In this document: piece after piece, positions 28,537 to 36,403 of the stretch | Position numbering within the stretch: the first letter of the stretch is position 1 | How the letters are laid out: the number at the start of each line of letters is the position of its first letter | NCBI GenBank assembly: GCA_014190235.1 | Contig: BJGC01000014.1 | Span: forward strand, 1 to 53,048 | DNA from: Actinomycetes bacterium | GTDB taxonomy: Bacteria; Actinomycetota; Acidimicrobiia; Acidimicrobiales; Ilumatobacteraceae | Length of the DNA: 53,048 nucleotides | Reading direction: 5' to 3' | Translations under genes and position numbers: made by a program | The notes under the pieces: model-generated | The model's database searches: none | Seen by the model: only the letters and a program-made list of their open reading frames with translations | What the model was told of the DNA's origin: nothing

Positions 28537-29199
28537 TTAATAGTTTGCAGCGATTGGTCGTGCAACTAAACCTTTTGTCGGATCACTCCACGTCAAACCC
28601 TTTCGGAGATCCTTGACAATTATTCGGAGCGTTACATGCCGTCCGCCCAGCGGTGAAGCAACCACTGCATAGTCAATTCCCAAATATAAATAGACATGAC
28701 TTGCGCGACCAAGAACAGATCCAGCGCGCGCCTTGTCAGGATTAATCCTGTACTTCTCTGAAAGTTGTGATGCAATTGTGCGCGGAATTTTTACACCGGC
28801 TGTATGCCATGCGTACCATGTGAAGCCAGAACAGTCGAACCCTTTGGTTGGTGATTCTTCCCCAAAGACATACGGTTTACCGACTTGTGAGAGTCCCGCC
28901 ATTATTGCGGCTTGATGCACTCGTGGTGTCTTGTTCCATGCGTCCTCAAGTCGTACAAGATCGAGCCGAAGATACTTCGCAACTAACTCAGCAACCTTGC
29001 CACGTCGCCATATATACACGGGCCTTTTGTGGCCATCTTCACGGCGAACCATCGGGTATGCCAACGCAGCCTGTATCGCAATTTCTTTTTCTGCTTCAGT
29101 GACCCCAACACCCACTTCAGCCTTGATCGGTGATGACACAGAGAGCACACAGCCCACACTCACGCAAATGACAATCATCAGAGATGAAATGCGATGCAT
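28537..29199 (-). CDS. secreted NlpC/P60-family cell wall hydrolase
   Basis: About 220 residues from the ATG at 29199; the frame runs 96 nt further but without support. The N terminus is a clear signal peptide (SSLMIVICVSVGCVLS). The NlpC/P60 domain fills the C-terminal half: catalytic Cys in KGFDCSGFTWYAWHTAG, His in GRASHVYLYLG. These enzymes cleave stem peptides of peptidoglycan outside the membrane. It is divergent from the MocA-like gene and shares its promoter sequence (29206-29212). It is the only minus-strand gene inside the maturation block. Confidence 0.87.
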   Translation of the reverse strand: MHRISSLMIVICVSVGCVLSVSSPIKAEVGVGVTEAEKEIAIQAALAYPMVRREDGHKRPVYIWRRGKVAELVAKYLRLDLVRLEDAWNKTPRVHQAAIMAGLSQVGKPYVFGEESPTKGFDCSGFTWYAWHTAGVKIPRTIASQLSEKYRINPDKARAGSVLGRASHVYLYLGIDYAVVASPLGGRHVTLRIIVKDLRKGLTWSDPTKGLVARPIAANY

Positions 29200-29205
29200 A
29201 TATGG

Positions 29206-29212
29206 CAGGCTA
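29206..29212. promoter_or_regulatory. probable bidirectional -10 element shared by the nlpC and mocA-like genes
   Basis: The 7 bp CAGGCTA read on the plus strand gives CAGGCT, 6 nt before the ATG at 29218. Read on the minus strand it gives TAGCCT, 7 nt before the ATG at 29199. Both predicted transcripts are leaderless and their starts lie 19 bp apart. Confidence 0.5.
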
Positions 29213-29217
29213 TAACA

Positions 29218-29787
29218 ATGAGACAACGCCAAACCCACATGACGGCGGTCCTGCTTGCCGCGGGTGACGGGACGCGATTTGCTGGACCTACGCATAAATT
29301 GCTCAGCCCATTACGTGGGCTCCCTCTCTATCAGCACGCCCTCAATGCAGTGATTGGCTCTGGAATAGCGTCAATCGTCGTTGTCACGGGTGCCGTCGAC
29401 CTCGTCGTGCCAGAGGGCATCACTGTCGTACATAATTCGCTCTGGAGCACTGGACAACGATCTTCGGTATTGGCTGGAATCACAGCCGCTCGTGGTTCCG
29501 ATGCAGTTATTTTTGGCCTCGCCGACCAACCCTTCGTCACGAGCCAGTCGTGGCAGGATGTCGCATCTGCCACTAGTCCCATCTCAATAGCAACATACGA
29601 CGGTATTCGCGCACATCCGGTGCGTTTGGGGCTTGAGTTGTGGGACGAATTTATTGCCTCAACAACAGAACCCGATGAAGGCCTGCGATCTTTCACTAGA
29701 CAGCACTCTCAAATCGTTCAGGAAGTAGCCTGTCTAGGCTCCCTTGCTGATATCGATACCCTGGAGGATCTCGAACGATGGAACTAA
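29218..29787 (+). CDS. MocA-like molybdenum cofactor cytidylyltransferase
   Basis: 189 residues from the ATG at 29218 (another ATG at 29239 is possible). Nucleotidyltransferase fold with LLAAGDGTRFAGPTHKLL and GLADQPFVT. MocA transfers CMP to molybdopterin to give the cytosine dinucleotide form used by CO dehydrogenase-type enzymes. The Gly/Ala-rich loop and position between XdhC and CoxG genes fit this. Overlaps coxG by 10 bp. A MobA-like GMP transfer is less likely given the neighbours. Confidence 0.87.
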   Translation: MRQRQTHMTAVLLAAGDGTRFAGPTHKLLSPLRGLPLYQHALNAVIGSGIASIVVVTGAVDLVVPEGITVVHNSLWSTGQRSSVLAGITAARGSDAVIFGLADQPFVTSQSWQDVASATSPISIATYDGIRAHPVRLGLELWDEFIASTTEPDEGLRSFTRQHSQIVQEVACLGSLADIDTLEDLERWN

Positions 29788-30404
29788 ATCATCATTTCAC
29801 TGTGCCCGTCTCAATTGATCAGGCCTGGAAAATTCTCACTGACGTTGAGCGCATTGCTCCGTGTCTGCCGGGTGCTGAATTGCAAGAGATCGAAGGCGAC
29901 ACGTATCGCGGTGTCGTCAAAGTAAAAGTGGGTCCTATTCAAGCGCAATTTAAAGGCCAAGCAAGTTTTGTTGAGCGAGATGATGCCGCATACAAAATTG
30001 TTCTCAAAGGTGAGGGGCGTGACACGGGTGGCAAGGGAAATGCTTCGGCTCTCATTACCGCCGAACTCTCAACAGAATCTGCAACATCAACCGGATGCGT
30101 TGTCACGACTGACTTGGCCATCACGGGCAAAGTTGCACAATTTGGTCGCGGGGCGATGGCCGATATCAGTGACAAAATTTTGGCACAATTTGTTCAAAAT
30201 CTCAATGCACTGATTGCCAGCCAGCCCGCTGTCTCAACTGCTGCTACTCCAGTGCAGACACAAGATGCAGGACCTCGAAAAATTGACGGCCCGATTGCGG
30301 CGCCGATCAACCTGCTTGAAACTGCCGGAAGCAGCATTGCAAAACGCGCCATTCCAGTTTTGATTGTCGTCGCTGGCATCATTCTCTATTTCATTGTCAA
30401 ATAG
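29778..30404 (+). CDS. coxG: CoxG-like membrane-anchored SRPBCC protein
   Basis: 208 residues. The N-terminal 145 residues are a CoxG/SRPBCC lipid-binding fold (ADV-type start FTVPVSIDQAWKILTDVERIAPCLPGAEL in pieces; GKVAQFGRGAMADIS). A Pro/Gln/Ala linker leads to a C-terminal transmembrane helix (last 20 residues, IPVLIVVAGIILYFIV). CoxG recruits CO dehydrogenase to the membrane and has been linked to quinone handling. It overlaps the MocA-like gene. It is the last clear cox gene before DUF501. Confidence 0.9.
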   Translation: MELNHHFTVPVSIDQAWKILTDVERIAPCLPGAELQEIEGDTYRGVVKVKVGPIQAQFKGQASFVERDDAAYKIVLKGEGRDTGGKGNASALITAELSTESATSTGCVVTTDLAITGKVAQFGRGAMADISDKILAQFVQNLNALIASQPAVSTAATPVQTQDAGPRKIDGPIAAPINLLETAGSSIAKRAIPVLIVVAGIILYFIVK

Positions 30405-30412
30405 TTGCCCCG

Positions 30413-30907
30413 ATGTCTGGGCGCGACAATCCGTCAGCAAGAGATCATGAACTCGTAGCAACGCTGCTTGGCCGAGTTCCACAAGGGGATTTTACTGTGG
30501 CTGTTCGTCACCGTGATGGCACACCCGTTGTCTTGCGCAATGCGCCACTTTTATATGACCGAACTCCGATGCCAACTTTATATTGGTTACTCGGACCACA
30601 AGAAGTCACTGCTGTCAGTCGCCTCGAGTCCGCCGGAACAATAGATGCTGTCGAAAATGAATTGGGCCTCGAAGCAATCGCGCTGATACATGCACGCTAC
30701 GAACGCGAACGCAACGCCGACGTGCCGTCTGACTACGACGGACCTCGACCAAGCGGTGGAGTCGGCGGCACACGCACAGGCGTGAAGTGTTTGCATGCAC
30801 ACTTTGCATATTGGCTAGCCGGTGGCGATGATGCGGTCGGAGCATGGACCGCTCAGCAATTCAATGCTCAAGGTTTAGTGTTGACAGAACGTGTCAATCC
30901 GATATGA
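30413..30907 (+). CDS. DUF501 family protein
   Basis: 164 residues. Recognised as DUF501 from its conserved Cys/His region VGGTRTGVKCLHAHFAYWLAGGDDAVG and the LYDRTPMPTLYWLLGP stretch. Function is unknown. In many actinobacteria the order is eno, divIC, DUF501, ppx; here DUF501 and ppx remain joined by an ATGA overlap, but the cox region separates them from divIC. Confidence 0.9.
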   Translation: MSGRDNPSARDHELVATLLGRVPQGDFTVAVRHRDGTPVVLRNAPLLYDRTPMPTLYWLLGPQEVTAVSRLESAGTIDAVENELGLEAIALIHARYERERNADVPSDYDGPRPSGGVGGTRTGVKCLHAHFAYWLAGGDDAVGAWTAQQFNAQGLVLTERVNPI

Positions 30908-31812
30908 GCACCGTAGCCATCATTGACATTGGAACTCAATCCACCAATCTGTTAGTCACCTCTCAACACGCAGAGATTGCTCGCATAGTGACCGCCACTC
31001 GACTAGGACAAGGTCTCGGCATCACACAGACATTGAGTGACGAGGCGATGTCTCGCACAATTGAGGCCATTTCATCTCATGTCCAGATCGCCCAAGAACA
31101 TCGCGCAGACACCATCATGCTTGTTGGCACTCGGGCGTGTCGCCAAGCCACCAACATCGCCGACTTTGTCTCGCGAGTCCATACTCAAACTGGTCTCAAT
31201 CTCACTGTTCTTGATGGCCATCAAGAGGCCTCATATTCGTTTGTTGGTGCACTTGTCGGCTTGCCCGATATCGATGGTTCGACGCTTGTCATCGACATCG
31301 GAGGCGGAAGCACTGAGTTCACGCTTGGACAACGAACTCCCGAACATACTGCCAGCATCAATCACGGAGCGGTGGCGGTGACCGAAAAAGAGATTCTGCA
31401 TGATCCTCCCCGTCCCGAAGAACTCATCAACGCCATTGGCGCCGTGCAAGATGACCTCGAAGAAGTAACGCGCCTGATCCCACAATTATTGACATCCCAG
31501 AGAGTGGTCGGAACCGCTGGCAGCATCGTCACAATCGCAGCAGTCGAACTTGGGCTCATTGATTTTGACGCCACGCGACTTCATGGATTCGAGCTCACCC
31601 GAGACGCCGCAGAGGATGTATTTCGTACCCTTGCGACAGAACGTCTTTCAGACCGAGTTCACAACCCAGGTCTTCCTGCCGCTCGAGCGGACATTATTGT
31701 GGGGGGATGCTGTGTATTAGTGGGCGTCATGCGTCGTCTTCGTCTCGACAGTCTTGTTGTCTCAACACACAATCTGCTCGACGGAATTGCCGCAGGGTTA
31801 TTAGACACATGA
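30904..31812 (+). CDS. Ppx/GppA family exopolyphosphatase or pppGpp phosphatase
   Basis: 302 residues from the ATG overlapping the DUF501 stop. The ASKHA-type phosphate-binding motifs are visible: AIIDIGTQSTNLLV at the N terminus and LVIDIGGGSTEF near residue 127, with VGTAGSIVTIAA further on. It lacks the HD domain of long Ppx, as in the short actinobacterial Ppx proteins. Hydrolyses terminal phosphate from polyphosphate or pppGpp. Cytoplasmic. Confidence 0.93.
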   Translation: MSTVAIIDIGTQSTNLLVTSQHAEIARIVTATRLGQGLGITQTLSDEAMSRTIEAISSHVQIAQEHRADTIMLVGTRACRQATNIADFVSRVHTQTGLNLTVLDGHQEASYSFVGALVGLPDIDGSTLVIDIGGGSTEFTLGQRTPEHTASINHGAVAVTEKEILHDPPRPEELINAIGAVQDDLEEVTRLIPQLLTSQRVVGTAGSIVTIAAVELGLIDFDATRLHGFELTRDAAEDVFRTLATERLSDRVHNPGLPAARADIIVGGCCVLVGVMRRLRLDSLVVSTHNLLDGIAAGLLDT

Positions 31813-31825
31813 TGAGCAAAAACAT

Positions 31826-32458
31826 ATGACTGCCATACATCCATCTCGCACGTCCGATCTGGGTCCGCGACTCTATGGTCGCCGAGTTGTGCTGCGTCCT
31901 CAAGTTGCCGGAGACTTTGAGTCATGGAGCGAAGTTCGAGTGCGCAACGAAGAGTGGCTTGTCAAGTGGGAGCCCCAGAGACTTGCCTTCCAATTAGATT
32001 CTGCATTAGACCGAAATATGTTTGTCGCACGATGCACAGTTCGCGAACGAGAGCGCCAAGCCGGTACGCAATATTCCTTTGGAGTTTTTGTTGATGGCGT
32101 GTTTTGTGGAGAGGTTAATCTCAATAATGTTGTTCGTGGCGCGCTACAAACCGCAACAATCGGATACTGGATCGATCAAGCCTTTGCCGGAAATGACTAC
32201 ATTGCCGAGAGTGTCGTTGTCGCAGCACACTATGCATTCGAACATCTCCACCTACACCGCCTGGAAATCTGCATTATCCCGCGCAACTACAACAGTCATC
32301 GTGTCATGGAAAAAATCGGAATCAGAGCAGAAGGAACTGCGTTGCGGTTCCTCGAAATTAACGGCGTCTGGGAAGACCATGTTCGCTACGGCTTAACCGC
32401 GGAGGAATGGAACTCACGTCGTGCAGATCTCGTCACAACGTGGCTAGGTTCGCACTAA
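31826..32458 (+). CDS. RimJ/RimL-like GNAT acetyltransferase
   Basis: 210 residues. GNAT fold of the RimJ type: RRVVLRPQVAGDFESW near the start, IGYWIDQAFAGNDYIAESV around the acetyl-CoA site, and HRLEICIIPRNYNSHRVMEKIG. RimJ acetylates the N terminus of ribosomal protein S5 in E. coli; the substrate here is not known. In mycobacteria a rimJ-like gene lies between moeA1 and the GlpR/SepX gene; here it is next to ppx instead. Converges with the next ORF with a 4 bp gap. Confidence 0.85.
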   Translation: MTAIHPSRTSDLGPRLYGRRVVLRPQVAGDFESWSEVRVRNEEWLVKWEPQRLAFQLDSALDRNMFVARCTVRERERQAGTQYSFGVFVDGVFCGEVNLNNVVRGALQTATIGYWIDQAFAGNDYIAESVVVAAHYAFEHLHLHRLEICIIPRNYNSHRVMEKIGIRAEGTALRFLEINGVWEDHVRYGLTAEEWNSRRADLVTTWLGSH

Positions 32459-32462
32459 ACGT

Positions 32463-32780
32463 TTACAGAGCCTGTCCGACAGCCTTCCAAGCCACCGCAC
32501 GATTTCGACGAAGCGTTTTGCGCCGCTTCCATTCTTTTGTCTTCCAATGCTTGAATGCATGACGGTGACTTTTTTCAATCGCTACTTCTGCATCATGATG
32601 ATGTACCGGTTTCCATTCCGGTCCAGGTTCAGTAACGTCAAGTGGCTCCACTCCGTGTTGCACTGCATCCACAACAAGATGCAATTCGCTATGAATGCGA
32701 TGCCGTTCGTTGTGGGCGTGTGCTCGAAGTTCAGCACGTGGCAGTGGTGCCATTTCCTGGTTGCGATGTCGTTGACTCAT
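32463..32780 (-). CDS. small His-rich basic hypothetical protein
   Basis: 105 residues, not recognised. Rich in His, Arg and Lys, with HHHD mid-protein and a C-terminal cluster HAFKHWKTKEWKRRKTLRRN. No signal peptide or membrane segment. A GGGAG ribosome site lies 6 nt before its ATG, and it fills an otherwise empty 435 bp gap between oppositely oriented neighbours, so I think it is real. The composition suggests binding of nucleic acid, metal or acidic surfaces, but nothing supports a specific role. Confidence 0.6.
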   Translation of the reverse strand: MSQRHRNQEMAPLPRAELRAHAHNERHRIHSELHLVVDAVQHGVEPLDVTEPGPEWKPVHHHDAEVAIEKSHRHAFKHWKTKEWKRRKTLRRNRAVAWKAVGQAL

Positions 32781-32794
32781 CGATACTCCCTTCT

Positions 32795-32815
32795 GGGGCC
32801 CGATAAACAGGCCCC
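32795..32815. terminator. GC-rich hairpin upstream of the His-rich ORF
   Basis: GGGGCC and GGCCCC form a 6 bp stem around a 9 nt loop. No U tract follows on either strand, so this is more likely a leader hairpin of the His-rich ORF or part of a terminator for the subtilase gene ending at 32894, although that gene's transcript runs in this direction. Confidence 0.3.
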
Positions 32816-32893
32816 TACTAGAGATCCCCTGCTGTGACCGTACACCTCTTTGAGCCCTCGATGAACGCTTTCGCTAACTTCTTTTGTTGCGCC

Positions 32894-34420
32894 TTAGCCA
32901 CGAATCGTAAACGTATGTGTGCGTGGACGAGGGTCGTATCGAGGGGCGATCTGCGCTCGACAGATGCCCGCCTTTAGCGCAACAAGGCGTTGGGGGGCCG
33001 TGGCCACGACGCAGACTTTCTGGCTCTCTGGCAATATCTGCCAGACACTACGAACATCGTTGTCAGTCGGAAATAGGGTCACGGTCTTGATGCTGTCGCC
33101 TGCTCGAAAACGCCGCGCAGTGACCGCGTGAGATCGCACCGACACCTTGCCTGCGCCAAGGGCGTTGACCGCCTGAACTGAAACAGAATATTTTGTACCA
33201 TTGGTTAAACCCGTGACTCGCGTTGCACGTTGCCCCGGCAACAGAGTTGAAGTCCGTACCAATGTCCCGAGTTTGTTAAACACGCGCACGATATTTTTTG
33301 TTAAGCGACTCAAGCCATTGCATGGAGCATCCCATGTCACAACAAGTGATGCATCATCGGGTGTGGCGTGCACATTTGTTGGCATACCCGGAACCCGCTT
33401 GTCTAGTACCGGCGATGTATCAATCATCAATAAACGATTCGGCGATTCTGCGCTCAGCCCTTGCACAACATCGCGTGTCGAACGCTTGATGATGGCGCGA
33501 GAAAGTTGACCAGCGCACAGACGTGGTTGCTGTTGAATCAGCAAGGCCGCGTATCCTGCCACTAATGGCGTGGCCATTGATGTTCCGTGATCAAGGTTGT
33601 AAACGGCGTCTCCAGTGTTCCAGCTAGAAGTCACCCACTCCGCGCCATCGCCTCCAGGTGCAAAAATATCCACGCAAGAACCAAAATTTGAATACGATGC
33701 CACGCGATCAGAAATATCAGTTGCGCCCACAACGAGTGATGCGAGCTCACTTGGCGGTGCAATCTTACACGCATCAAATGGTTTACCTGATCCGTCACCG
33801 TTGCCGGCAGCGGCCACAACAACTATTCCGTCAGCAATGAGGCTGCGCACTCCGGCGTTGAGCACGTCGCCGTCTTTGTCTTCAATATCAACGCCAAGAC
33901 TCAAATTAGCAACAGCAAGTTTGCCTGACTCATGGTGAGCGATTGCCCAATTAATACCGTCTAGGACACCTGCGACATCACCGTTACCGTCGCAGTCAAG
34001 AACACGAACGCTGATCAGTCGCACACCTTTTGCAACGCCAACTGTTGTTCCGCCAGCAATACCGGCGACGTGCGTTCCGTGTCCATCGCAGTCTTCACCG
34101 CGTTTGATTTTTCCTTCGTCAATGCCGTCTCTAGAAACATCGATTCCAGCAATTGCTCGTCCAGCGAATTGTTCGTGAGTGAAACGAATGCCTGTGTCGA
34201 AAATATAGATATCCACGCCCTCTCCAGTGAGCGTGCCCGTGTTGGCCACGCCGTCAAGCGGCAGCCCAGATTGGTTCACGCGGTCTAGGTTCCAGCCCAG
34301 GGATGGTGCAACTGCGTGCGCAGCTGGCGTCAAAAGCCCTGTTACACAACAGACCAAGACCAAAATTCGCGACACTTGACGAGATTGCCTAAAGGCACTA
34401 CCCTTCTCAACTATGGGCAT
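32894..34420 (-). CDS. secreted S8 subtilisin-like serine protease with fibronectin type III domain
   Basis: 508 residues from the ATG at 34420. A GTG at 34372 would give a compact signal peptide ending AHA and is also plausible, since CAATCT precedes it by 6 nt. Catalytic triad: Asp75 in IFDTGI, His114 in GHGTHVAG, Ser281 in GTSMATP; oxyanion Asn207 in AAGNGDG. A FnIII-like domain follows at about residues 340-430 (PTNVHATPDDASLVVTW, SVSVQAVNALGAG), then about 75 residues unassigned. No sortase signal or anchor is visible, so it is likely released. It is divergent from a large secreted protein, 60 bp apart, and could process it. Confidence 0.93.
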   Translation of the reverse strand: MPIVEKGSAFRQSRQVSRILVLVCCVTGLLTPAAHAVAPSLGWNLDRVNQSGLPLDGVANTGTLTGEGVDIYIFDTGIRFTHEQFAGRAIAGIDVSRDGIDEGKIKRGEDCDGHGTHVAGIAGGTTVGVAKGVRLISVRVLDCDGNGDVAGVLDGINWAIAHHESGKLAVANLSLGVDIEDKDGDVLNAGVRSLIADGIVVVAAAGNGDGSGKPFDACKIAPPSELASLVVGATDISDRVASYSNFGSCVDIFAPGGDGAEWVTSSWNTGDAVYNLDHGTSMATPLVAGYAALLIQQQPRLCAGQLSRAIIKRSTRDVVQGLSAESPNRLLMIDTSPVLDKRVPGMPTNVHATPDDASLVVTWDAPCNGLSRLTKNIVRVFNKLGTLVRTSTLLPGQRATRVTGLTNGTKYSVSVQAVNALGAGKVSVRSHAVTARRFRAGDSIKTVTLFPTDNDVRSVWQILPESQKVCVVATAPQRLVALKAGICRAQIAPRYDPRPRTHTFTIRG

Positions 34421-34451
34421 TATCGTTTATGCTTATCATCGGGTCAGCCTT

Positions 34452-34476
34452 TAGGTTGCTCATCAGTACCAGGAGG
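34452..34476 (+). promoter_or_regulatory. promoter and strong ribosome site of the repeat-bearing secreted protein
   Basis: TAGGTT at 34452-34457 as a -10 element, and AGGAGGT at 34470-34476, 4 nt before the ATG at 34481. This is the best Shine-Dalgarno sequence I see in the window and settles the start of the gene. Confidence 0.6.
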
Positions 34477-34480
34477 TCAC

Positions 34481-36400
34481 ATGAATAGTATGACGAAGCG
34501 CGCAGTAAACACTCTCATCGCAACTGCGCTATCACTGGGGCTAGTTGTCGCAGCCCCAGCGGGTGCCTCCGCTGCGAGCACACAAGCAACTGCCAAGACT
34601 TACACCGTCACAGCAACTCTCAAAAATGCCAAGAACCTGACAGTGATGTTGGTCGGCAAATCCGGTCGACTACTCGCCACTCAAAGCATTCCAGCATCGG
34701 GGAAAGTTTCACTCAAGACACCCAAGATCTCTTCTATCGCGGGTGCCTCATTGCAACTCGTCAACGGCAAAGCAAGCACAAGCAAAGGTGATTATTACGG
34801 TCCCGTGCTTGTGGGTTGGAAAGGATCCAAACTCTCGTCAGCAACGCGTGTCTACACACGTTTGAAGGCGTCAACAAAAACTACTCTTGCCCTAGGGACC
34901 ATCACCGTTATCTCTATCACGAAACAACAGGGATACGCAGCTGTCGCAAAGGCTTCGACACTTGCGGACTCGGCGACAAAAACTCAAGTCCGTGCCGTGA
35001 AGGGAAAACCCAGTGGTGTGGGCAACTACGGGAAAGCATCGTCAGCAAAATTATCTGCTTACGGCGTTCATGCTCAGGCTCCTGGTGATGCGTGCTCACC
35101 AAAAGGCACACCAACGTGTAGCGCAGACGGTAAAGAACTCAGCCCCCCGTCAAATCAACCTGGGGGAAATCAACCAGCCGGCAATCAACCAGCCGGCAAT
35201 CAACCAGCCGGCAATCAACCAGCCGGCAATCAACCAGCCGGCAATCAACCAGCCGGCAATCAACCAGCCGGCAATCAACCAGCCGGCAATCAACCAGCCG
35301 GCAATAACGACCAAGGGGCAACCGTTGAAGACGACGAACTGCTCGGAGGCGACGCCGATGACGACGGACTTCCTAACGCATTTGATGTCAATGATGATGG
35401 CGATACAAAAACAGACTCCGCCGACTCAGAAACACCCGAACCAAAAGTGACAGGTGACGAGAGCGGTGCCTGTACGGCCGTTGACTTTAAGATCTTCACT
35501 AACTTCAAGGCAACGCAGCCCGGATTCGCTGGCACCATTAATGCATACGGAACTGGTGCCTTTTTGGCAGACGCAACCACTATTCCAAAAGCCATCGGAA
35601 GCACAATGAGCATGGTGTTCTCGCCAATTGCAACTGTATGTGGTTCCGCTGTCACTAAGTCCGAACTCAAGGGTATTGGTGTTCCATATGCACCAGCCGA
35701 ATACGTTTCGCTGGGTGATAAATGCAATACCGGCGATTACCAATGGACAATCGGAAACGGCAAAATGTGTGGCTCAAGCACATTCTCAGATGGCTACACA
35801 TTCTCACTTGCTGATTTGCCATCTGGTCAAGACACATTTTCGATGCGTGTCACTACTGCTGATGACAAGCAGTATGAATTCACTGCGAGTGCCGGATTTG
35901 TCTTTGTTACGCACCCAATGTTGCTTGGCTACCAAGCAGGAGAGACAAAAGCTTCGATTGATTATTCTGCGGGTACACCTGGTCCTGACGGAACAGCAGT
36001 CAATGCGCCCGCTATATCGCTGAAGCAAGCCGACAAACTTAAATTGTCTTTCTACCGACCACAACGACTCGCTATCGACGGTGAGCCTGGCTTTGGAGGA
36101 GAAAAGCCCGCTTTCTATGACCTCGGCGGATTCACCTACCTACCCCAGCTTCCCAATGTTGCAAACATTGGTCAATGCGACTCACTGAGCGCGATCGACA
36201 CGGTGATGACCATAGATACTCTAAGTGACACCACTCTCAAGCCAACAATGGAACTGGAATGGGATTTCTACACCAAGTGTTTCGTGCCCAAGTCCGCCAC
36301 GTGGGTCACTGGAGACTGGCAGGGTGGTGTTGACATCACCGTTACTCCTCCTGGTCCAGGCGGAAACTCTGGACAGAAATTATTCGTCAAGGGAACCTGA
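34481..36400 (+). CDS. large secreted repeat-bearing surface or extracellular protein
   Basis: 639 residues from the ATG with a perfect AGGAGGT site; the frame extends upstream without support. Signal peptide at residues 1-36 ending AGASA. An Ala/Ser/Lys/Thr-rich N-terminal domain (to about residue 220) has beta-strand character. Then comes a linker of nine exact NQPAG repeats after one NQPGG, an acidic stretch with DADDDGLPNAFDVNDDGD resembling calcium-binding thrombospondin type 3 repeats, and a C-terminal domain of about 300 residues with several Cys that I do not recognise. No LPXTG or membrane anchor. Function unknown; adhesion or matrix roles are guesses. Divergent from the subtilase. 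Confidence 0.85.
   Translation: MNSMTKRAVNTLIATALSLGLVVAAPAGASAASTQATAKTYTVTATLKNAKNLTVMLVGKSGRLLATQSIPASGKVSLKTPKISSIAGASLQLVNGKASTSKGDYYGPVLVGWKGSKLSSATRVYTRLKASTKTTLALGTITVISITKQQGYAAVAKASTLADSATKTQVRAVKGKPSGVGNYGKASSAKLSAYGVHAQAPGDACSPKGTPTCSADGKELSPPSNQPGGNQPAGNQPAGNQPAGNQPAGNQPAGNQPAGNQPAGNQPAGNQPAGNNDQGATVEDDELLGGDADDDGLPNAFDVNDDGDTKTDSADSETPEPKVTGDESGACTAVDFKIFTNFKATQPGFAGTINAYGTGAFLADATTIPKAIGSTMSMVFSPIATVCGSAVTKSELKGIGVPYAPAEYVSLGDKCNTGDYQWTIGNGKMCGSSTFSDGYTFSLADLPSGQDTFSMRVTTADDKQYEFTASAGFVFVTHPMLLGYQAGETKASIDYSAGTPGPDGTAVNAPAISLKQADKLKLSFYRPQRLAIDGEPGFGGEKPAFYDLGGFTYLPQLPNVANIGQCDSLSAIDTVMTIDTLSDTTLKPTMELEWDFYTKCFVPKSATWVTGDWQGGVDITVTPPGPGGNSGQKLFVKGT
35153..35302 (+). repeat. 15-bp tandem repeat coding for NQPAG
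   Basis: Nine identical 15-bp copies of AATCAACCAGCCGGC run from 35168 to 35302, preceded by one diverged copy (NQPGG) at 35153-35167. Perfect identity, including third codon positions, points to recent expansion by slippage or unequal exchange. Confidence 0.97.
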
Positions 36401-36403
36401 CAA

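Noticed and set aside
35139-35321. Repeat array considered as a CRISPR or a minus-strand repeat gene
   Set aside because: Units are contiguous 15-bp copies without spacers and are in frame in a well-supported secreted protein gene.
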